This document shows positions 8,638 through 16,983 of a stretch of DNA of 64,000 bases, piece by piece. A program made the translations under genes and the position numbers. The DNA is from DATDAH01 sp963792205 (GTDB lineage: Bacteria; Actinomycetota; Acidimicrobiia; Acidimicrobiales; DATDAH01): the NCBI GenBank assembly GCA_963792205.1, contig CAWBVI010000005.1, positions 124,001 through 188,000 on the forward strand, read 5' to 3'. The notes beneath the pieces are model-generated. The model did no database searches. It was not told the origin of the DNA and was given only the letters and a program-made list of their open reading frames with translations. Within the stretch, counting starts at the first letter, position 1, and the number at the start of each line of letters is the position of its first letter.

Positions 8638-9387
8638 TCAGCTGCTCGGACTGGGCAGGATGTCGGCCTCGTCGACCAGGTCGAAGGCCACCGGCCCCCG
8701 CCGCGCGAAGCGGCCCACGCGGGTCCAGGGGGTCAGGGCCTTCTGCAGCTGACCGAACAGAAGTTCTACCAGAAGGGACATGACCGCGACGAGGATCGCC
8801 CCCGTCCACAGCTTGCCGTCGTTCTGGGTGGCGAAGCCCTCGACGATGAAGGCCCCGAGCCCACCGAAGCCGACGTAGGCCCCGAGGGTGGCGGTGGCCA
8901 CGATCTGGACCGCCGACACCCGCACGCCCGTCATGATCAGGGGCAGCGCCGCCGGGATCTCCACGCTCCAGAGCACCTCGCGGGCCTGCATGCCCATGCC
9001 CCGCGCCGCCTCGACGGTGCCCGGCTCGACGCCGCGGACCCCGGTGTAGGCGTTGGTGAAGATCGGGGGGATGCCGAGCAGGATCAGGGCGAAGGCGGTC
9101 GGCCAGAACCCCAGTCCGAAGCCGTAGCGGAGGGCGATGGGAAAGATCAGGACGATGATGGCGAAGGAGGGCACCGCCCGACCGATGTTGACCAGCCAGC
9201 CCACCACCGCCCCACCCTTCCTCAAGTGGCCGAGCACGACGGCGGGGGGAAGGGTGAGGACGACGGCCACGAACAGCGAGAAGGCCGAGAGGCGGAGGTG
9301 GTCCACGGACCGGGTGACGATGCCCCGGTTGCCCCAGTAGTTCTCCGCGGTGGTCACGTAGGACCAGAACTCGTTCAGCGCTCCCAT
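8638..9387 (-). CDS. Osmoprotectant ABC transporter permease (second)
   Basis: This 249-residue membrane protein of the OpuCB/OpuCD type has about six hydrophobic segments. It carries the ABC permease cytoplasmic loop EPGTVEAARGMGMQAREVLWSVEIP, which docks onto the ATPase, and the QAT-permease hallmark YVGFGGLGAFIVEGFA near the end. The ATG start overlaps the stop of the first permease by one base (TGATG), so the two are translationally coupled and probably pair as a heterodimer. The C-terminal tail of about 30 residues (RGPVAFDLVDEADILPSPSS) is charged, follows the last membrane segment and is longer than typical. Confidence 0.9.
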   Translation of the reverse strand: MGALNEFWSYVTTAENYWGNRGIVTRSVDHLRLSAFSLFVAVVLTLPPAVVLGHLRKGGAVVGWLVNIGRAVPSFAIIVLIFPIALRYGFGLGFWPTAFALILLGIPPIFTNAYTGVRGVEPGTVEAARGMGMQAREVLWSVEIPAALPLIMTGVRVSAVQIVATATLGAYVGFGGLGAFIVEGFATQNDGKLWTGAILVAVMSLLVELLFGQLQKALTPWTRVGRFARRGPVAFDLVDEADILPSPSS

Positions 9388-10052
9388 CAGCGCGCCGCCC
9401 GGGCCCAGGGCGTGGCCAACCGCTCGGCGATGATCAGCACCAGGTCGATGGCGAGGGCCATCACGATCGAGAGGCCGGCCCCGATGACGACCGGCGTGTT
9501 GAAGTTCCGCGAGAGCCCGTCGTTGATGAGGCCGCCGTAGCCCCCGAAGCCGATGACGAAGGTCACGGTGACCAGCCCCACCGTGGTCACCGCCGCGATG
9601 CGGACGCCGGCGATGATCGCCGGGGTGGCGAGCCGGAGGTCCACGGCGAAGAAGCGGTGTAAGGGCCGGTAGCCCATGCCGTCGGCTGCCTCCTTCACGG
9701 CGTCGGGCACCCCGTCCACACCGGCGACGATGTTGCGGATGAGGATGAGCAGGGTGTAGCCGACGAGGCCGATCTCGGCGGTGAGCACCGTCAGCCCGGT
9801 GATCGGGAAGAGGATGGCGAACAGGGCCAGGCTGGGGATGGCGTAGAGGACCCCGGCGAAGCCGGCGATGGGCCCGTAGGTCGGCCGGAAGCGCAACGCG
9901 ATCGCCGAGAGCGCGATCGACAGGACGAAGCCGACGCCGAGGGCGATGAGGGTCAACTGGAGGTGCTCGAGCGTGGCCGCCCAGATCTCGTCGGTGTGGT
10001 CCCAGACCCAGTCCCACCAGATGAACGAGTCCTTGTCCGCCCCGAGCACCAT
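9387..10052 (-). CDS. Osmoprotectant ABC transporter permease (first)
   Basis: The 221-residue integral membrane protein has about six predicted helices. Its ABC permease signature is VPDAVKEAADGMGYRPLHRF, and it has the family-typical VIGFGGYGGLINDGL segment. It follows the ATPase gene by 9 bases and overlaps the next permease by one base. In the OpuC/ProW-like quaternary-amine family two related permeases commonly form the channel with a dimeric ATPase. The two permeases share the overall fold but are clearly different in sequence, so they are subunits rather than a recent duplication. Confidence 0.9.
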   Translation of the reverse strand: MVLGADKDSFIWWDWVWDHTDEIWAATLEHLQLTLIALGVGFVLSIALSAIALRFRPTYGPIAGFAGVLYAIPSLALFAILFPITGLTVLTAEIGLVGYTLLILIRNIVAGVDGVPDAVKEAADGMGYRPLHRFFAVDLRLATPAIIAGVRIAAVTTVGLVTVTFVIGFGGYGGLINDGLSRNFNTPVVIGAGLSIVMALAIDLVLIIAERLATPWARAAR

Positions 10053-10061
10053 GTCCGGCCC

Positions 10062-11162
10062 CTACGCCTCGAGGCCGCCGGCGACTTGGTCGATCGTCAG
10101 CATCCCCAGGTAGTGCTCGTCGTCGTCGGTCACGACCGCCACCCGCGTCTGCGCCCCCACGATCACGTCGAGCGCCTCCCGCAGCGCGGCGTGGGGCGTG
10201 ACACTGGCGGCGAACGGGCGCAGGTCGGCGTCACCCACGGAGGCGCCGTTGAGGTTCTCGGCCGCGACCCACCCGAGCAGCCGCTCCTCGTCCACCACGC
10301 CGACCCAGTCCACCCCGTGGTCGGCCATGACCCGACGGGCGTCCTCCGCTCCGGCGTCGGCGGCCACGATCGGACCCTCGACCAGCTGCGCGTCACTCAC
10401 CGTGAGCAGGCCCAGGCGCTTGAGGCCGCGCTCCTGACCGAGGAACCCGGCCACGAAGTCGTTGGCGGGGTCGCGCAGCATCTCTTCGGGCGGGGCCACC
10501 TGCTCCAGCACCCCGCCGATGTTCAGGAGGGCGATCTGGTCGCCCAGCTTGATGGCCTCGTCGATGTCGTGGGTCACGAGGACGATCGTCTTGCGCACCT
10601 CGTCCTGGAGGGAGAGGAGCTCGTCCTGCAGATGGCCGCGGACGATCGGATCGACCGCCGAATAGGGCTCGTCCATCAGCAGGATCGGCGGGTCGGCGGC
10701 GAGGGCCCGGGCCACGCCCACCCGCTGCTGCTGGCCCCCGGAGAGGGCCGACGGGTAGCGGTCGAGGAGCTCGGGGTGGAGGCTGACCAGGGCGGTGAGC
10801 TCCTCCACCCGGGCCCGGGTTCGGACCTTGTCCCACCCCAGCAGGCGAGGCACGGTGGCGATGTTCTCGGCGATGGTCTTGTGCGGGAACAGGCCGATCT
10901 GCTGGATCACGTAGCCGATCTGCCGGCGCAGCTCGTGGGCCGGCAGGTCCCGGATCTCGGTCCCGAGGACGAAGAGGCGGCCCCCCGTGGGCTCGATGAG
11001 CCGGTTGATCATCTTGAGGGTGGTGGTCTTGCCACAGCCCGACGGCCCGACGAGGACGGTGATCGCGCCCTCGGGCATCGTCAGGTCGAGCGAGCCCACC
11101 GCGGGCCGGGACGACCCAGGGAAGGTCTTCGACACCGCCTCCAGCCGGATGGCGTCGGTCAC
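10062..11162 (-). CDS. Osmoprotectant ABC transporter ATPase with C-terminal CBS domains
   Basis: The nucleotide-binding domain has Walker A GPSGCGKTT, a Q-loop in IGYVIQQIGLFPH, the ABC signature LSGGQQQRVGVARAL, Walker B ILLMDEP and the switch histidine in VTHDIDEA. The C-terminal 120 residues form a pair of CBS motifs (VDWVGVVDEERLLGWV and TRVAVVTDDDEHYLGML). In OpuA-like transporters such a module senses ionic strength. I favour the GTG at 11160-11162, which overlaps the stop of the upstream gene as GTGA, over the longer ATG at 11177. It leads the ATPase-permease-permease-binding protein set and is co-transcribed with the small PGPGW protein. Confidence 0.93.
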   Translation of the reverse strand: MTDAIRLEAVSKTFPGSSRPAVGSLDLTMPEGAITVLVGPSGCGKTTTLKMINRLIEPTGGRLFVLGTEIRDLPAHELRRQIGYVIQQIGLFPHKTIAENIATVPRLLGWDKVRTRARVEELTALVSLHPELLDRYPSALSGGQQQRVGVARALAADPPILLMDEPYSAVDPIVRGHLQDELLSLQDEVRKTIVLVTHDIDEAIKLGDQIALLNIGGVLEQVAPPEEMLRDPANDFVAGFLGQERGLKRLGLLTVSDAQLVEGPIVAADAGAEDARRVMADHGVDWVGVVDEERLLGWVAAENLNGASVGDADLRPFAASVTPHAALREALDVIVGAQTRVAVVTDDDEHYLGMLTIDQVAGGLEA

Positions 11163-11551
11163 CGGATGAAGGTCCACCAGATCGATCCCGCCGCGGCGAC
11201 CACCGCGATGACGACGGAGACGACGATGACCCTGGTCGGGACGGGCTCGGTTTCGTCACCCGGCAGTCGGCGACGCACCCATTCGAGCGCTCGGGCCGCC
11301 CAGGCCACGTCCTTGGAGAGGATGGCGAAGCCGCCGGCGATGGTCAGCCAACCCGGGCCCGGCAGCGCCAGCATGGCGACGCCGGCGATGACGAGGAGGG
11401 TGCCGAGGGTCATGCGGGCCAGGCGGACGTGGATTGCCGCCTTGGCCGCCTCCTCGGTCTCCTCGCGGACGCCGGTCTCGTACTCGGCCTCGATCGCCGC
11501 TTCACGCAGGGCGTCCCACCGCCGGTGCTCATGGGCCGGCTCCCCCGCCAT
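11159..11551 (-). CDS. PGPGW-family small transmembrane protein
   Basis: This 130-residue protein has a charged N-terminal helix of about 45 residues, then two hydrophobic segments flanking the diagnostic motif ALPGPGWLTIAGGFAIL. A third transmembrane helix sits at the C-terminus (VIVVSVVIAVVAAAGSIWWT). The motif defines the putative transmembrane PGPGW family, whose function is not known. It lies 9 bases after plsC and overlaps the ABC ATPase start by four bases, so it bridges the cmk-plsC operon and the osmoprotectant transporter. Whether it has anything to do with transport is open. Confidence 0.85.
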   Translation of the reverse strand: MAGEPAHEHRRWDALREAAIEAEYETGVREETEEAAKAAIHVRLARMTLGTLLVIAGVAMLALPGPGWLTIAGGFAILSKDVAWAARALEWVRRRLPGDETEPVPTRVIVVSVVIAVVAAAGSIWWTFIR

Positions 11552-11560
11552 GCGACGAGG

Positions 11561-12265
11561 CTAGGGGGTCGACCGTCCGGTGCGCCGTTGGGCGTCGTCG
11601 AAGAGGCCCTGCAGGCGGACCCGCAGGTCCTCGGTCATCGTCCGCACGCCGCTGCGGGACACCCGACCGCTCTCCTTGAGCGGGGGCGGCGAAAGGGGCT
11701 CGCCGATCACCATCACCATCTTGGTGGGCCGGATGTACTTCGCCCCGGACGGCATGACCCGCTCCGACCCGCCGATCCCCACGGGCACGATCGGGATCTG
11801 CGCCCGAGCGGCCACGTACGCCGCTCCGTCGCGCATGTGCTCCACTTCGATCGTCGGACCGGTGCGCCGGGTGCCCTCGGGGAACATCACGACCGGTTCG
11901 CCCCCGGCCACGATCTCGAGGGTCTGGTTGAGGGCCTCGCGGTCGGCCCCGGCGCGGTTGATCGGGAAGCCACCCAGCGAGGAGAAGAACCAGTCGGCCG
12001 CCCGGTGCTTCCAGATCGAGTCCTTGCCCATGTAGCGCAGGCGGCGGGTGGTGACGAGCGAGACGACGAAGGTCTCGATGTTCGACCGGTGCGCCCCCGG
12101 TGCGAGGACGAACGCACCCGTGGCGGGCACGTGCTCGCGACCGTGGACCTCCATCCGGAACAGGAGCTTGGCCGCGCCGTAGATCAGGGCGCGGACGAAT
12201 CGGTAGAACATCCGCGACGGCAGGGTGGGTTCGGCACTGCCGTACCGGCTCTCGTACTTCGTCAC
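11561..12265 (-). CDS. 1-acyl-sn-glycerol-3-phosphate acyltransferase-like protein (PlsC family)
   Basis: PlsC enzymes acylate lysophosphatidic acid at the inner membrane face. The 234-residue protein has the family blocks: a catalytic block at residues 59-64 (HRSNIE), GGFPINR, the phosphate-binding FPEGTRR and VPVGIGGSE. The catalytic block reads H-x4-E where the family normally has H-x4-D, an unusual conservative change in the charge-relay residue. The GTG start at 12263-12265 overlaps the stop of cmk as GTGA. Cmk followed by a PlsC homologue is a frequent pairing. The lack of other lipid genes leaves the acyl acceptor uncertain. Confidence 0.88.
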   Translation of the reverse strand: MTKYESRYGSAEPTLPSRMFYRFVRALIYGAAKLLFRMEVHGREHVPATGAFVLAPGAHRSNIETFVVSLVTTRRLRYMGKDSIWKHRAADWFFSSLGGFPINRAGADREALNQTLEIVAGGEPVVMFPEGTRRTGPTIEVEHMRDGAAYVAARAQIPIVPVGIGGSERVMPSGAKYIRPTKMVMVIGEPLSPPPLKESGRVSRSGVRTMTEDLRVRLQGLFDDAQRRTGRSTP

Positions 12266-12909
12266 CTCGCGGTGGCCTCGTCGAGGGCGGCGACGAGGGT
12301 GTCGACCACGTCGTCGATGCTCAAGCCGCTGGTGTCGAGGACGAGGGCGTCGTCGGCCTGGGCCAGCGGGCTGTCCTCCCTGTCCTCGTCGAGGGTGTCA
12401 CGGCGGGCGAGGTCGGCGGCCACGGTCTCGTAGTCCAGGTCGGTCACCTCCTGGGACCGGCGCTCGGCCCGCACGTCGGCCCGGGCCGTGAGGAAGACCT
12501 TCAGGTCGGCCTCCGGGAAGACCACGGTGCCGATGTCGCGCCCTTCGACGACTGCGCCCTCGCGGCCCGCGGCCCACTCCCGCTGGCGGCTGCGGAGCTC
12601 GGTCCGCACCGCCGGGTTGGCCGCCACCAGGCTGACGGCGCGGGTCACCTCCGGCCCCCGGATCTCGATGGTGGCGTCGACCCCGTCCACCGTCACGGTC
12701 ACGTCGTCCACCGTCAGCTCGAGGGCGTCGACGAGGTTGGCGACGGGTTCCACGTCGGACGGGTCGATCCCCCGCCGGAGCGCGGCAAACGCCACGGCGC
12801 GGTACATGGCGCCGGTGTCCAGGTAGTCGAGACCCAGGCGCTCAGCCAGGTGCCGGGCGACCGTGGACTTGCCTGAGCCCCCCGGGCCGTCGATCGCGAT
12901 GAGGGTCAT
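12262..12909 (-). CDS. cmk: Cytidylate kinase
   Basis: Cytidylate kinase phosphorylates CMP and dCMP with ATP. The 215-residue protein begins MTLIAIDGPGGSGKSTVARHLA, whose P-loop is residues 8-15. It then has the NMP-binding YLDTGAMYRAVA, the CMP-specific insert, EGRDIGTVVFPEADLKVFLTA and the lid segment RRSQEVT. The ATG overlaps the end of aroA as ATGA, which fixes the start; an open frame extends upstream but is a shadow of aroA. Its stop overlaps plsC. In many actinobacteria cmk sits in the same scpA-scpB-rluB-cmk-der series; here aroH-tyrA-aroA is inserted between rluB and cmk. Confidence 0.96.
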   Translation of the reverse strand: MTLIAIDGPGGSGKSTVARHLAERLGLDYLDTGAMYRAVAFAALRRGIDPSDVEPVANLVDALELTVDDVTVTVDGVDATIEIRGPEVTRAVSLVAANPAVRTELRSRQREWAAGREGAVVEGRDIGTVVFPEADLKVFLTARADVRAERRSQEVTDLDYETVAADLARRDTLDEDREDSPLAQADDALVLDTSGLSIDDVVDTLVAALDEATAR

Positions 12910-14168
12910 CCCGTGCACTTTCGCAGATCTGCCTCGAAGCCCGGGTAGCTGGTGGCCACGGCCTCCCAGCCGTCCACCGTGACCGGGTCGCCCGCCGACG
13001 CGAGGCCGGCGATGGCGGCGGCCATGGCGATCCGGTGGTCGCCGTGGCTGTCCACCCGGCCACCGTGCAGCACGCCGCCCTCGACGACGAGGGCGTCGCC
13101 GTCGACGGCCGCGCCGGAGCCGAGCGCCGCCAGCGTGTCGGCGACCGACGCCAAGCGGTCGGATTCCTTGACCCGGAGCTCGCCGACGTCGACGAAGCGG
13201 CTGGGCCCGTCTGCGGCCGCGGCGGCGACGGCCAGGGCCGGGACCTCGTCGAGGCCCACGATCTCGGCGCCCTCCACGGTGGTGCCCACCAGGGCCGCGG
13301 ACCGCACGCGGACGGAACCGGTTCCGAGATCCGGGTCGTGGTCGACCTCGAGGTCGGCGCCCATCCGCCGCAGCACGTCCAGGAAGCCGGCCCGGGCGGG
13401 ACCGAGGTAGAGGTGCTCGACGACGAGATCGCTGCCGGGGACGAGGCAGGCGGCCACGATCCAGAACGCCGCCTGTGAGGGGTCGCCCGGGACCTCGTAG
13501 CTGAACGGCGCCGGGCGCGAGCGCCGGACCCGCACCCACCCGTGGCCGACCTCGACATCGGCCCCGAAGAGGGCCAGCAGCTCCTCGGTGTGGGCCCGGG
13601 TGGGCACGTCCTCCTCGACGGTCGTCTCGCCCTCGGCCCCGAGCCCGGCCAGCAGCACGGCGCTCTTGACCTGGGCGCTCGGCACCGGGGTCCGGTAGGT
13701 GATGCCGGTCAGGCGGCCGCCGCGGATGGTCAGCGGTGGGAAGCGGCCGTCGTCCCGGCCGTCCACGGTCGCCCCCATTCGCCGGAGCGGGATGGCGACC
13801 CGGTCCATGGGCCGTCGGGTGATCGAGTCGTCTCCCGCCAGCACGGTCACGAAGGGGTGGGCGGCACACAGCCCGGCGAGCAACCGGATCGTCGTGCCCG
13901 AGTTGCCGACGTCGATGTCGTGGTCGGGCTGGCGCAGGGAGCCACCGTCGACGACGACGGCGCCGTCCTCGTCGGCCGTCTCCACGCCCAGGGCCTCGAC
14001 CGCCCGCCGCGTCCCCACGACATCGGCCCCGTCGGAGAGCCCGCGGATCGCCGAGCGGCCCTCGGCCAGAGCGGCGAGGAGCAGGGTCCGGTGGGAGATG
14101 GACTTGTCGCCCGGGACCCGGAGGCGGCCGCGCAACGGGCCGGCGGGGCCGACGGTCAGCTGGGCCAC
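12906..14168 (-). CDS. aroA: 3-phosphoshikimate 1-carboxyvinyltransferase (EPSP synthase)
   Basis: EPSP synthase joins shikimate-3-phosphate and phosphoenolpyruvate in the chorismate pathway. The 420-residue protein has the substrate motifs VPGDKSISHR (about 19-28), DVGNSGTTIRLLAG, SITRRPMDRV, and near the end RVKESDRL and GDHRIAMA. The GNSGTTIRL form resembles the Bacillus-like sequences rather than the GNAGTAMR form of enteric enzymes. The GTG start overlaps the tyrA stop by one base (TAGTG) and its own stop overlaps cmk. With aroH and tyrA it forms an aromatic amino-acid block embedded in the scp-cmk operon. Confidence 0.96.
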   Translation of the reverse strand: MAQLTVGPAGPLRGRLRVPGDKSISHRTLLLAALAEGRSAIRGLSDGADVVGTRRAVEALGVETADEDGAVVVDGGSLRQPDHDIDVGNSGTTIRLLAGLCAAHPFVTVLAGDDSITRRPMDRVAIPLRRMGATVDGRDDGRFPPLTIRGGRLTGITYRTPVPSAQVKSAVLLAGLGAEGETTVEEDVPTRAHTEELLALFGADVEVGHGWVRVRRSRPAPFSYEVPGDPSQAAFWIVAACLVPGSDLVVEHLYLGPARAGFLDVLRRMGADLEVDHDPDLGTGSVRVRSAALVGTTVEGAEIVGLDEVPALAVAAAAADGPSRFVDVGELRVKESDRLASVADTLAALGSGAAVDGDALVVEGGVLHGGRVDSHGDHRIAMAAAIAGLASAGDPVTVDGWEAVATSYPGFEADLRKCTG

Positions 14169-15232
14169 TACTCCAGCACCTGCTGGTGGGAGACGCGGTA
14201 CCCCCGATCGACCAGGGCGTCGTGGAGGCGGTCGAGGTCCGCCGCTTCGACGAGGAGGATGAGCACGCCCCGGTCACCCTCAGCGGAGTGGGCGATCTCG
14301 AGGTTGGCGATGTTGATGTCCAGCTCGGTGGCCCGGGTGGTGACCTCGGCCAGCGCCCCCGGGCGGTCGGGGATGACCACCCGCAGCTCGCCCAGCTCCG
14401 ACGGCTGGCCGAAGCGGGCCGGCAGGTTGGTCCGGGCCGTCCGCGCCTGGCCCAGCAGGGTCAACAGGCCGTCTCGGTCCTCGTCGGCGACCACGGTGCG
14501 GACCTGGTCGAGGGCGTCGATGAGGCGGCCGAGGACCACGACGATGGCATCCCGGTTCTCGGCGCAGATGTCGGGCCAGATGCCCGGGTGGCCGGCCGCC
14601 ACCCGGGTCATGTCCCGGAACCCACCGGCCGCCAGGCGGAGCAGGGCCCGATGCTCCTCCGCGGTGTCGTCGGCCAGCCGCATCAGGGTGGCGGCGGTGA
14701 GGTGGGGCACATGGGACACCTCGGCGACCAACGCGTCGTGGCGATCGGGATGGAGGGCGACGACCTCGGCCCCCAGCTCGGCGATCGCGGCGCGGACGAC
14801 GGCATAGGCGCGATCGTCGGTCTGCGGGGTCGGCGTGAGCACCCAGGTCGCACCCTCGAACAGGTCGGGAACGGCCGCCTCGATGCCTTCCTGCTCGGAG
14901 CCGGCCATCGGGTGACCACCCACGAAGGACGGGTGGTCGACGGCCGCCACGACCGGCCCCTTCACGCTGCCCACGTCCGTGACCACCCGGTGGCCGGCGG
15001 CGAGGAGGCGGCGGGCTTCGCCGGCCACCGCGCCGACCGGGGTGGCCACGATGGTCAGGTCCGAGGCCGGATCCTCCCCCACGGCGTCGAGGGCGCCGCG
15101 GGCCACCGCGGCGTCGACCCGCTCGGCGTCCCGGTCGGTGCCGAGCACCTCCCAGCCGGCTCGGCGCAGGGCCAGCCCGATCGAGCCGCCGATCAGCCCC
15201 GTGCCGACCAGCGTCGCCTTTCTCCCACTCAT
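14168..15232 (-). CDS. tyrA: Prephenate dehydrogenase with C-terminal ACT domain
   Basis: Prephenate dehydrogenase makes 4-hydroxyphenylpyruvate for tyrosine. The 354-residue protein starts with a Rossmann NAD-binding motif (GTGLIGGSIGLAL), then DVGSVKG, the substrate motif GGHPMAGSEQEGIEAA, and the active-site helix SHVPHLTAA. Residues about 280-350 form an ACT domain (VVIPDRPGALAEVTTRATEL), a likely site of tyrosine feedback. I chose the ATG at 15230-15232, which overlaps the aroH stop as ATGA, rather than longer open-frame starts. The neighbours aroH (chorismate to prephenate) and aroA complete a coherent pathway segment. Confidence 0.94.
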   Translation of the reverse strand: MSGRKATLVGTGLIGGSIGLALRRAGWEVLGTDRDAERVDAAVARGALDAVGEDPASDLTIVATPVGAVAGEARRLLAAGHRVVTDVGSVKGPVVAAVDHPSFVGGHPMAGSEQEGIEAAVPDLFEGATWVLTPTPQTDDRAYAVVRAAIAELGAEVVALHPDRHDALVAEVSHVPHLTAATLMRLADDTAEEHRALLRLAAGGFRDMTRVAAGHPGIWPDICAENRDAIVVVLGRLIDALDQVRTVVADEDRDGLLTLLGQARTARTNLPARFGQPSELGELRVVIPDRPGALAEVTTRATELDINIANLEIAHSAEGDRGVLILLVEAADLDRLHDALVDRGYRVSHQQVLE

Positions 15233-15591
15233 TGCGGAAGGTCGTCCCGGAGCTGTTTGGCCCCGTACTGGTAGACGTGGTGCAGCTCGTCGCGGCCTCG
15301 GGTCGTCTCGAGGTGGAGGAGCACCCGCACGCACAACGGGGTGCCGCCCTCGACGTCGAGCTCCCGGGCGCAGATCAGGGGCACGTCACCGAGGCCGAAC
15401 GTTCGGGCTGCCGTGGCCGGGAAGGTGCAGCGGATGTCGTCGGTGGCCGTGAAGATGATGCTGACGAGGTCGTCGTGGTCGATGGCGTTGCGCTCGAACA
15501 GCTCGGTCAGGAGCTCGACCATCCGCTCGGTCAGGTGGTCGACCTCGTCGACCTCGATCGTGGTCGCTCCACGCAGCGCCCGCAGCGGCAT
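15229..15591 (-). CDS. aroH: Chorismate mutase, AroH type
   Basis: This 120-residue protein is a monofunctional AroH-class chorismate mutase, which rearranges chorismate to prephenate in a trimeric alpha/beta barrel. Active-site residues can be placed by comparison with the Bacillus enzyme: the Arg in LRGATTIEV, the Glu in CARELDVEGG, the Arg in CVRVLLH and the Tyr in HVYQYGA. The terminal LRDDLP segment also matches. The ATG at 15589-15591 gives the family-typical N-terminus; the open frame upstream has no similarity. It overlaps tyrA by four bases and follows rluB after 26 bases. Confidence 0.95.
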   Translation of the reverse strand: MPLRALRGATTIEVDEVDHLTERMVELLTELFERNAIDHDDLVSIIFTATDDIRCTFPATAARTFGLGDVPLICARELDVEGGTPLCVRVLLHLETTRGRDELHHVYQYGAKQLRDDLPQ

Positions 15592-15617
15592 CGGTCGGGG
15601 ATGGTACCGGTGTGCCG

Positions 15618-16370
15618 CTACCTGGCCGGAGGGGTTCGGTCCTCTCCGGCCGCCGCCCGCTCGAGCCCCCGGAGCTCGTCCTGGGTGAGCGGGCGCCATG
15701 AGCCCGCGGTCAGCGTGGTGTCGGTGAGGGGGCCGATGCGGACCCGGACCAGCCGGCGCACGGTGCTGCCCACCGCCTCGACCATCCGCCGCACCTGGCG
15801 GTTGCGCCCCTCGTGGATGGTGATGCGCAGGGTCCGGCGGTCGAGGGTGGCCACCTGGGCCGGGGCGGTCATGCCGTCGTCGAGCTCCACCCCCTCGCGC
15901 AGCCGGCGCAGCTCGCCCCGGCTGGGCAGGGGGTCGACCTCGGCCAGGTACTCCTTCTCGATGCCGAACGACGGGTGGGTCAGGCGGTGGGCGAGGTCAC
16001 CGTCGTTGGTCAGCAGCAACAGGCCCTCGGTGTCGAGGTCGAGGCGGCCGACGGGGAACACCCGGGGCTCGTCGGGCACCAGATCGAGCACCGTGCGACG
16101 GCCCTGAGGATCGGAGGCCGTGGTCACCACGCCGGCGGGCTTGTGCAGGAGCCAGTGGACCAGGCCGGGGGCGACACCCACCGGGACCCCGTCGACGATG
16201 ACCCGGGCCGTCTCGACGTCGACCCGGCGACCGAGCTCGGCGACGATCCCGTCGACGGTGACCCGCCCCTCCTCGATCAGCTCCTCGCACGCCCGTCGGC
16301 TGCCGAAGCCGGCCCGGGCCAGGACCTTCTGGAGCCGCTCCCCCTCCGCCGGCTCAGGGTTCGTCGTCAC
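15618..16370 (-). CDS. rluB: rRNA large-subunit pseudouridine synthase (RluB/RsuA family)
   Basis: The 250-residue protein has an N-terminal S4 RNA-binding domain (ERLQKVLARAGFGSRRACEELI...GRVTVDG). The RsuA/RluB catalytic domain follows, with VGRLDLDTEGLLLLTNDG, whose first Asp is the catalytic residue. Other family motifs are LLHKPAGVVTT and EGRNRQVRRM. By position between scpB and cmk it corresponds to the actinobacterial RluB, expected to modify 23S rRNA. The start is the GTG at 16368-16370, which lies 17 bases inside scpB. Longer frame extensions are shadows of scpB. Confidence 0.94.
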   Translation of the reverse strand: MTTNPEPAEGERLQKVLARAGFGSRRACEELIEEGRVTVDGIVAELGRRVDVETARVIVDGVPVGVAPGLVHWLLHKPAGVVTTASDPQGRRTVLDLVPDEPRVFPVGRLDLDTEGLLLLTNDGDLAHRLTHPSFGIEKEYLAEVDPLPSRGELRRLREGVELDDGMTAPAQVATLDRRTLRITIHEGRNRQVRRMVEAVGSTVRRLVRVRIGPLTDTTLTAGSWRPLTQDELRGLERAAAGEDRTPPAR

Positions 16371-16983
16371 CGCGGTGGCCGGCCAGCTCGGCGTCGGCCA
16401 CGACCTCGACCTCGGGATCCTCGTCGGGCAGGCGCAGGCCCTGCTCCAGGGCCTCGACCACGTCGGCGCCGGGGACGAACTCGCCCAGGGCCGGGAGGGC
16501 GTCGAGGGCGTCGAGGCCGAGGCGCTCGAGGAAGGTCGCCGTGGTGCCGTAGAGCACGGCCTGGCCGGGACCGGGGTCGCGGGCCACCTCGGCCACGAAG
16601 CCCCGCTGGACGAGGGTCCGCAGCACGCCGTCGGCGTCCACACCCCGGATGGCCGACACCTGGATGCGGCTCACCGGCTGCTTGTAGGCGACGATGGCCA
16701 GCGTCTCGAGCGCGGCCCCCGACAGGCGGGTGGTCTGGCCCTCGAGCACGAAGCGCTCGACGTAAGGGGCCAGGTCGGGATGGGTGGCGTAGCGGTAGCC
16801 GCCGGCGACCCGTTGCAGCTGGAAGCCGCGGTCCTCGGCCTCGTAGCTCAGGGCGAGCTCGGAGCAGAGCTCCTCGACCCGGTCGACCGGTAGCTCCAGC
16901 AGCTGGGCCAGCAACCCCGGCTCGACCGGCGCCTCGGCCACCATCACGATGGCCTCGATCGCCCGGTGCGCTTCGTCTGCCAT
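16354..16983 (-). CDS. scpB: Segregation and condensation protein B
   Basis: ScpB is the winged-helix partner of the SMC-ScpA condensin complex. The 209-residue protein has two winged-helix domains. Family motifs are AIEAIVMVAEAPV, the core helix LSGAALETLAIVAYKQPVSR, IRGVDADGVLRTLVQRGFV and YGTTATFLERLGLDAL. The acidic C-terminal tail (about 30 residues) is typical of actinobacterial ScpB. The ATG start overlaps the scpA stop by one base (TGATG), so the two proteins are made together. No smc gene is in the window. Confidence 0.96.
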   Translation of the reverse strand: MADEAHRAIEAIVMVAEAPVEPGLLAQLLELPVDRVEELCSELALSYEAEDRGFQLQRVAGGYRYATHPDLAPYVERFVLEGQTTRLSGAALETLAIVAYKQPVSRIQVSAIRGVDADGVLRTLVQRGFVAEVARDPGPGQAVLYGTTATFLERLGLDALDALPALGEFVPGADVVEALEQGLRLPDEDPEVEVVADAELAGHRGDDEP

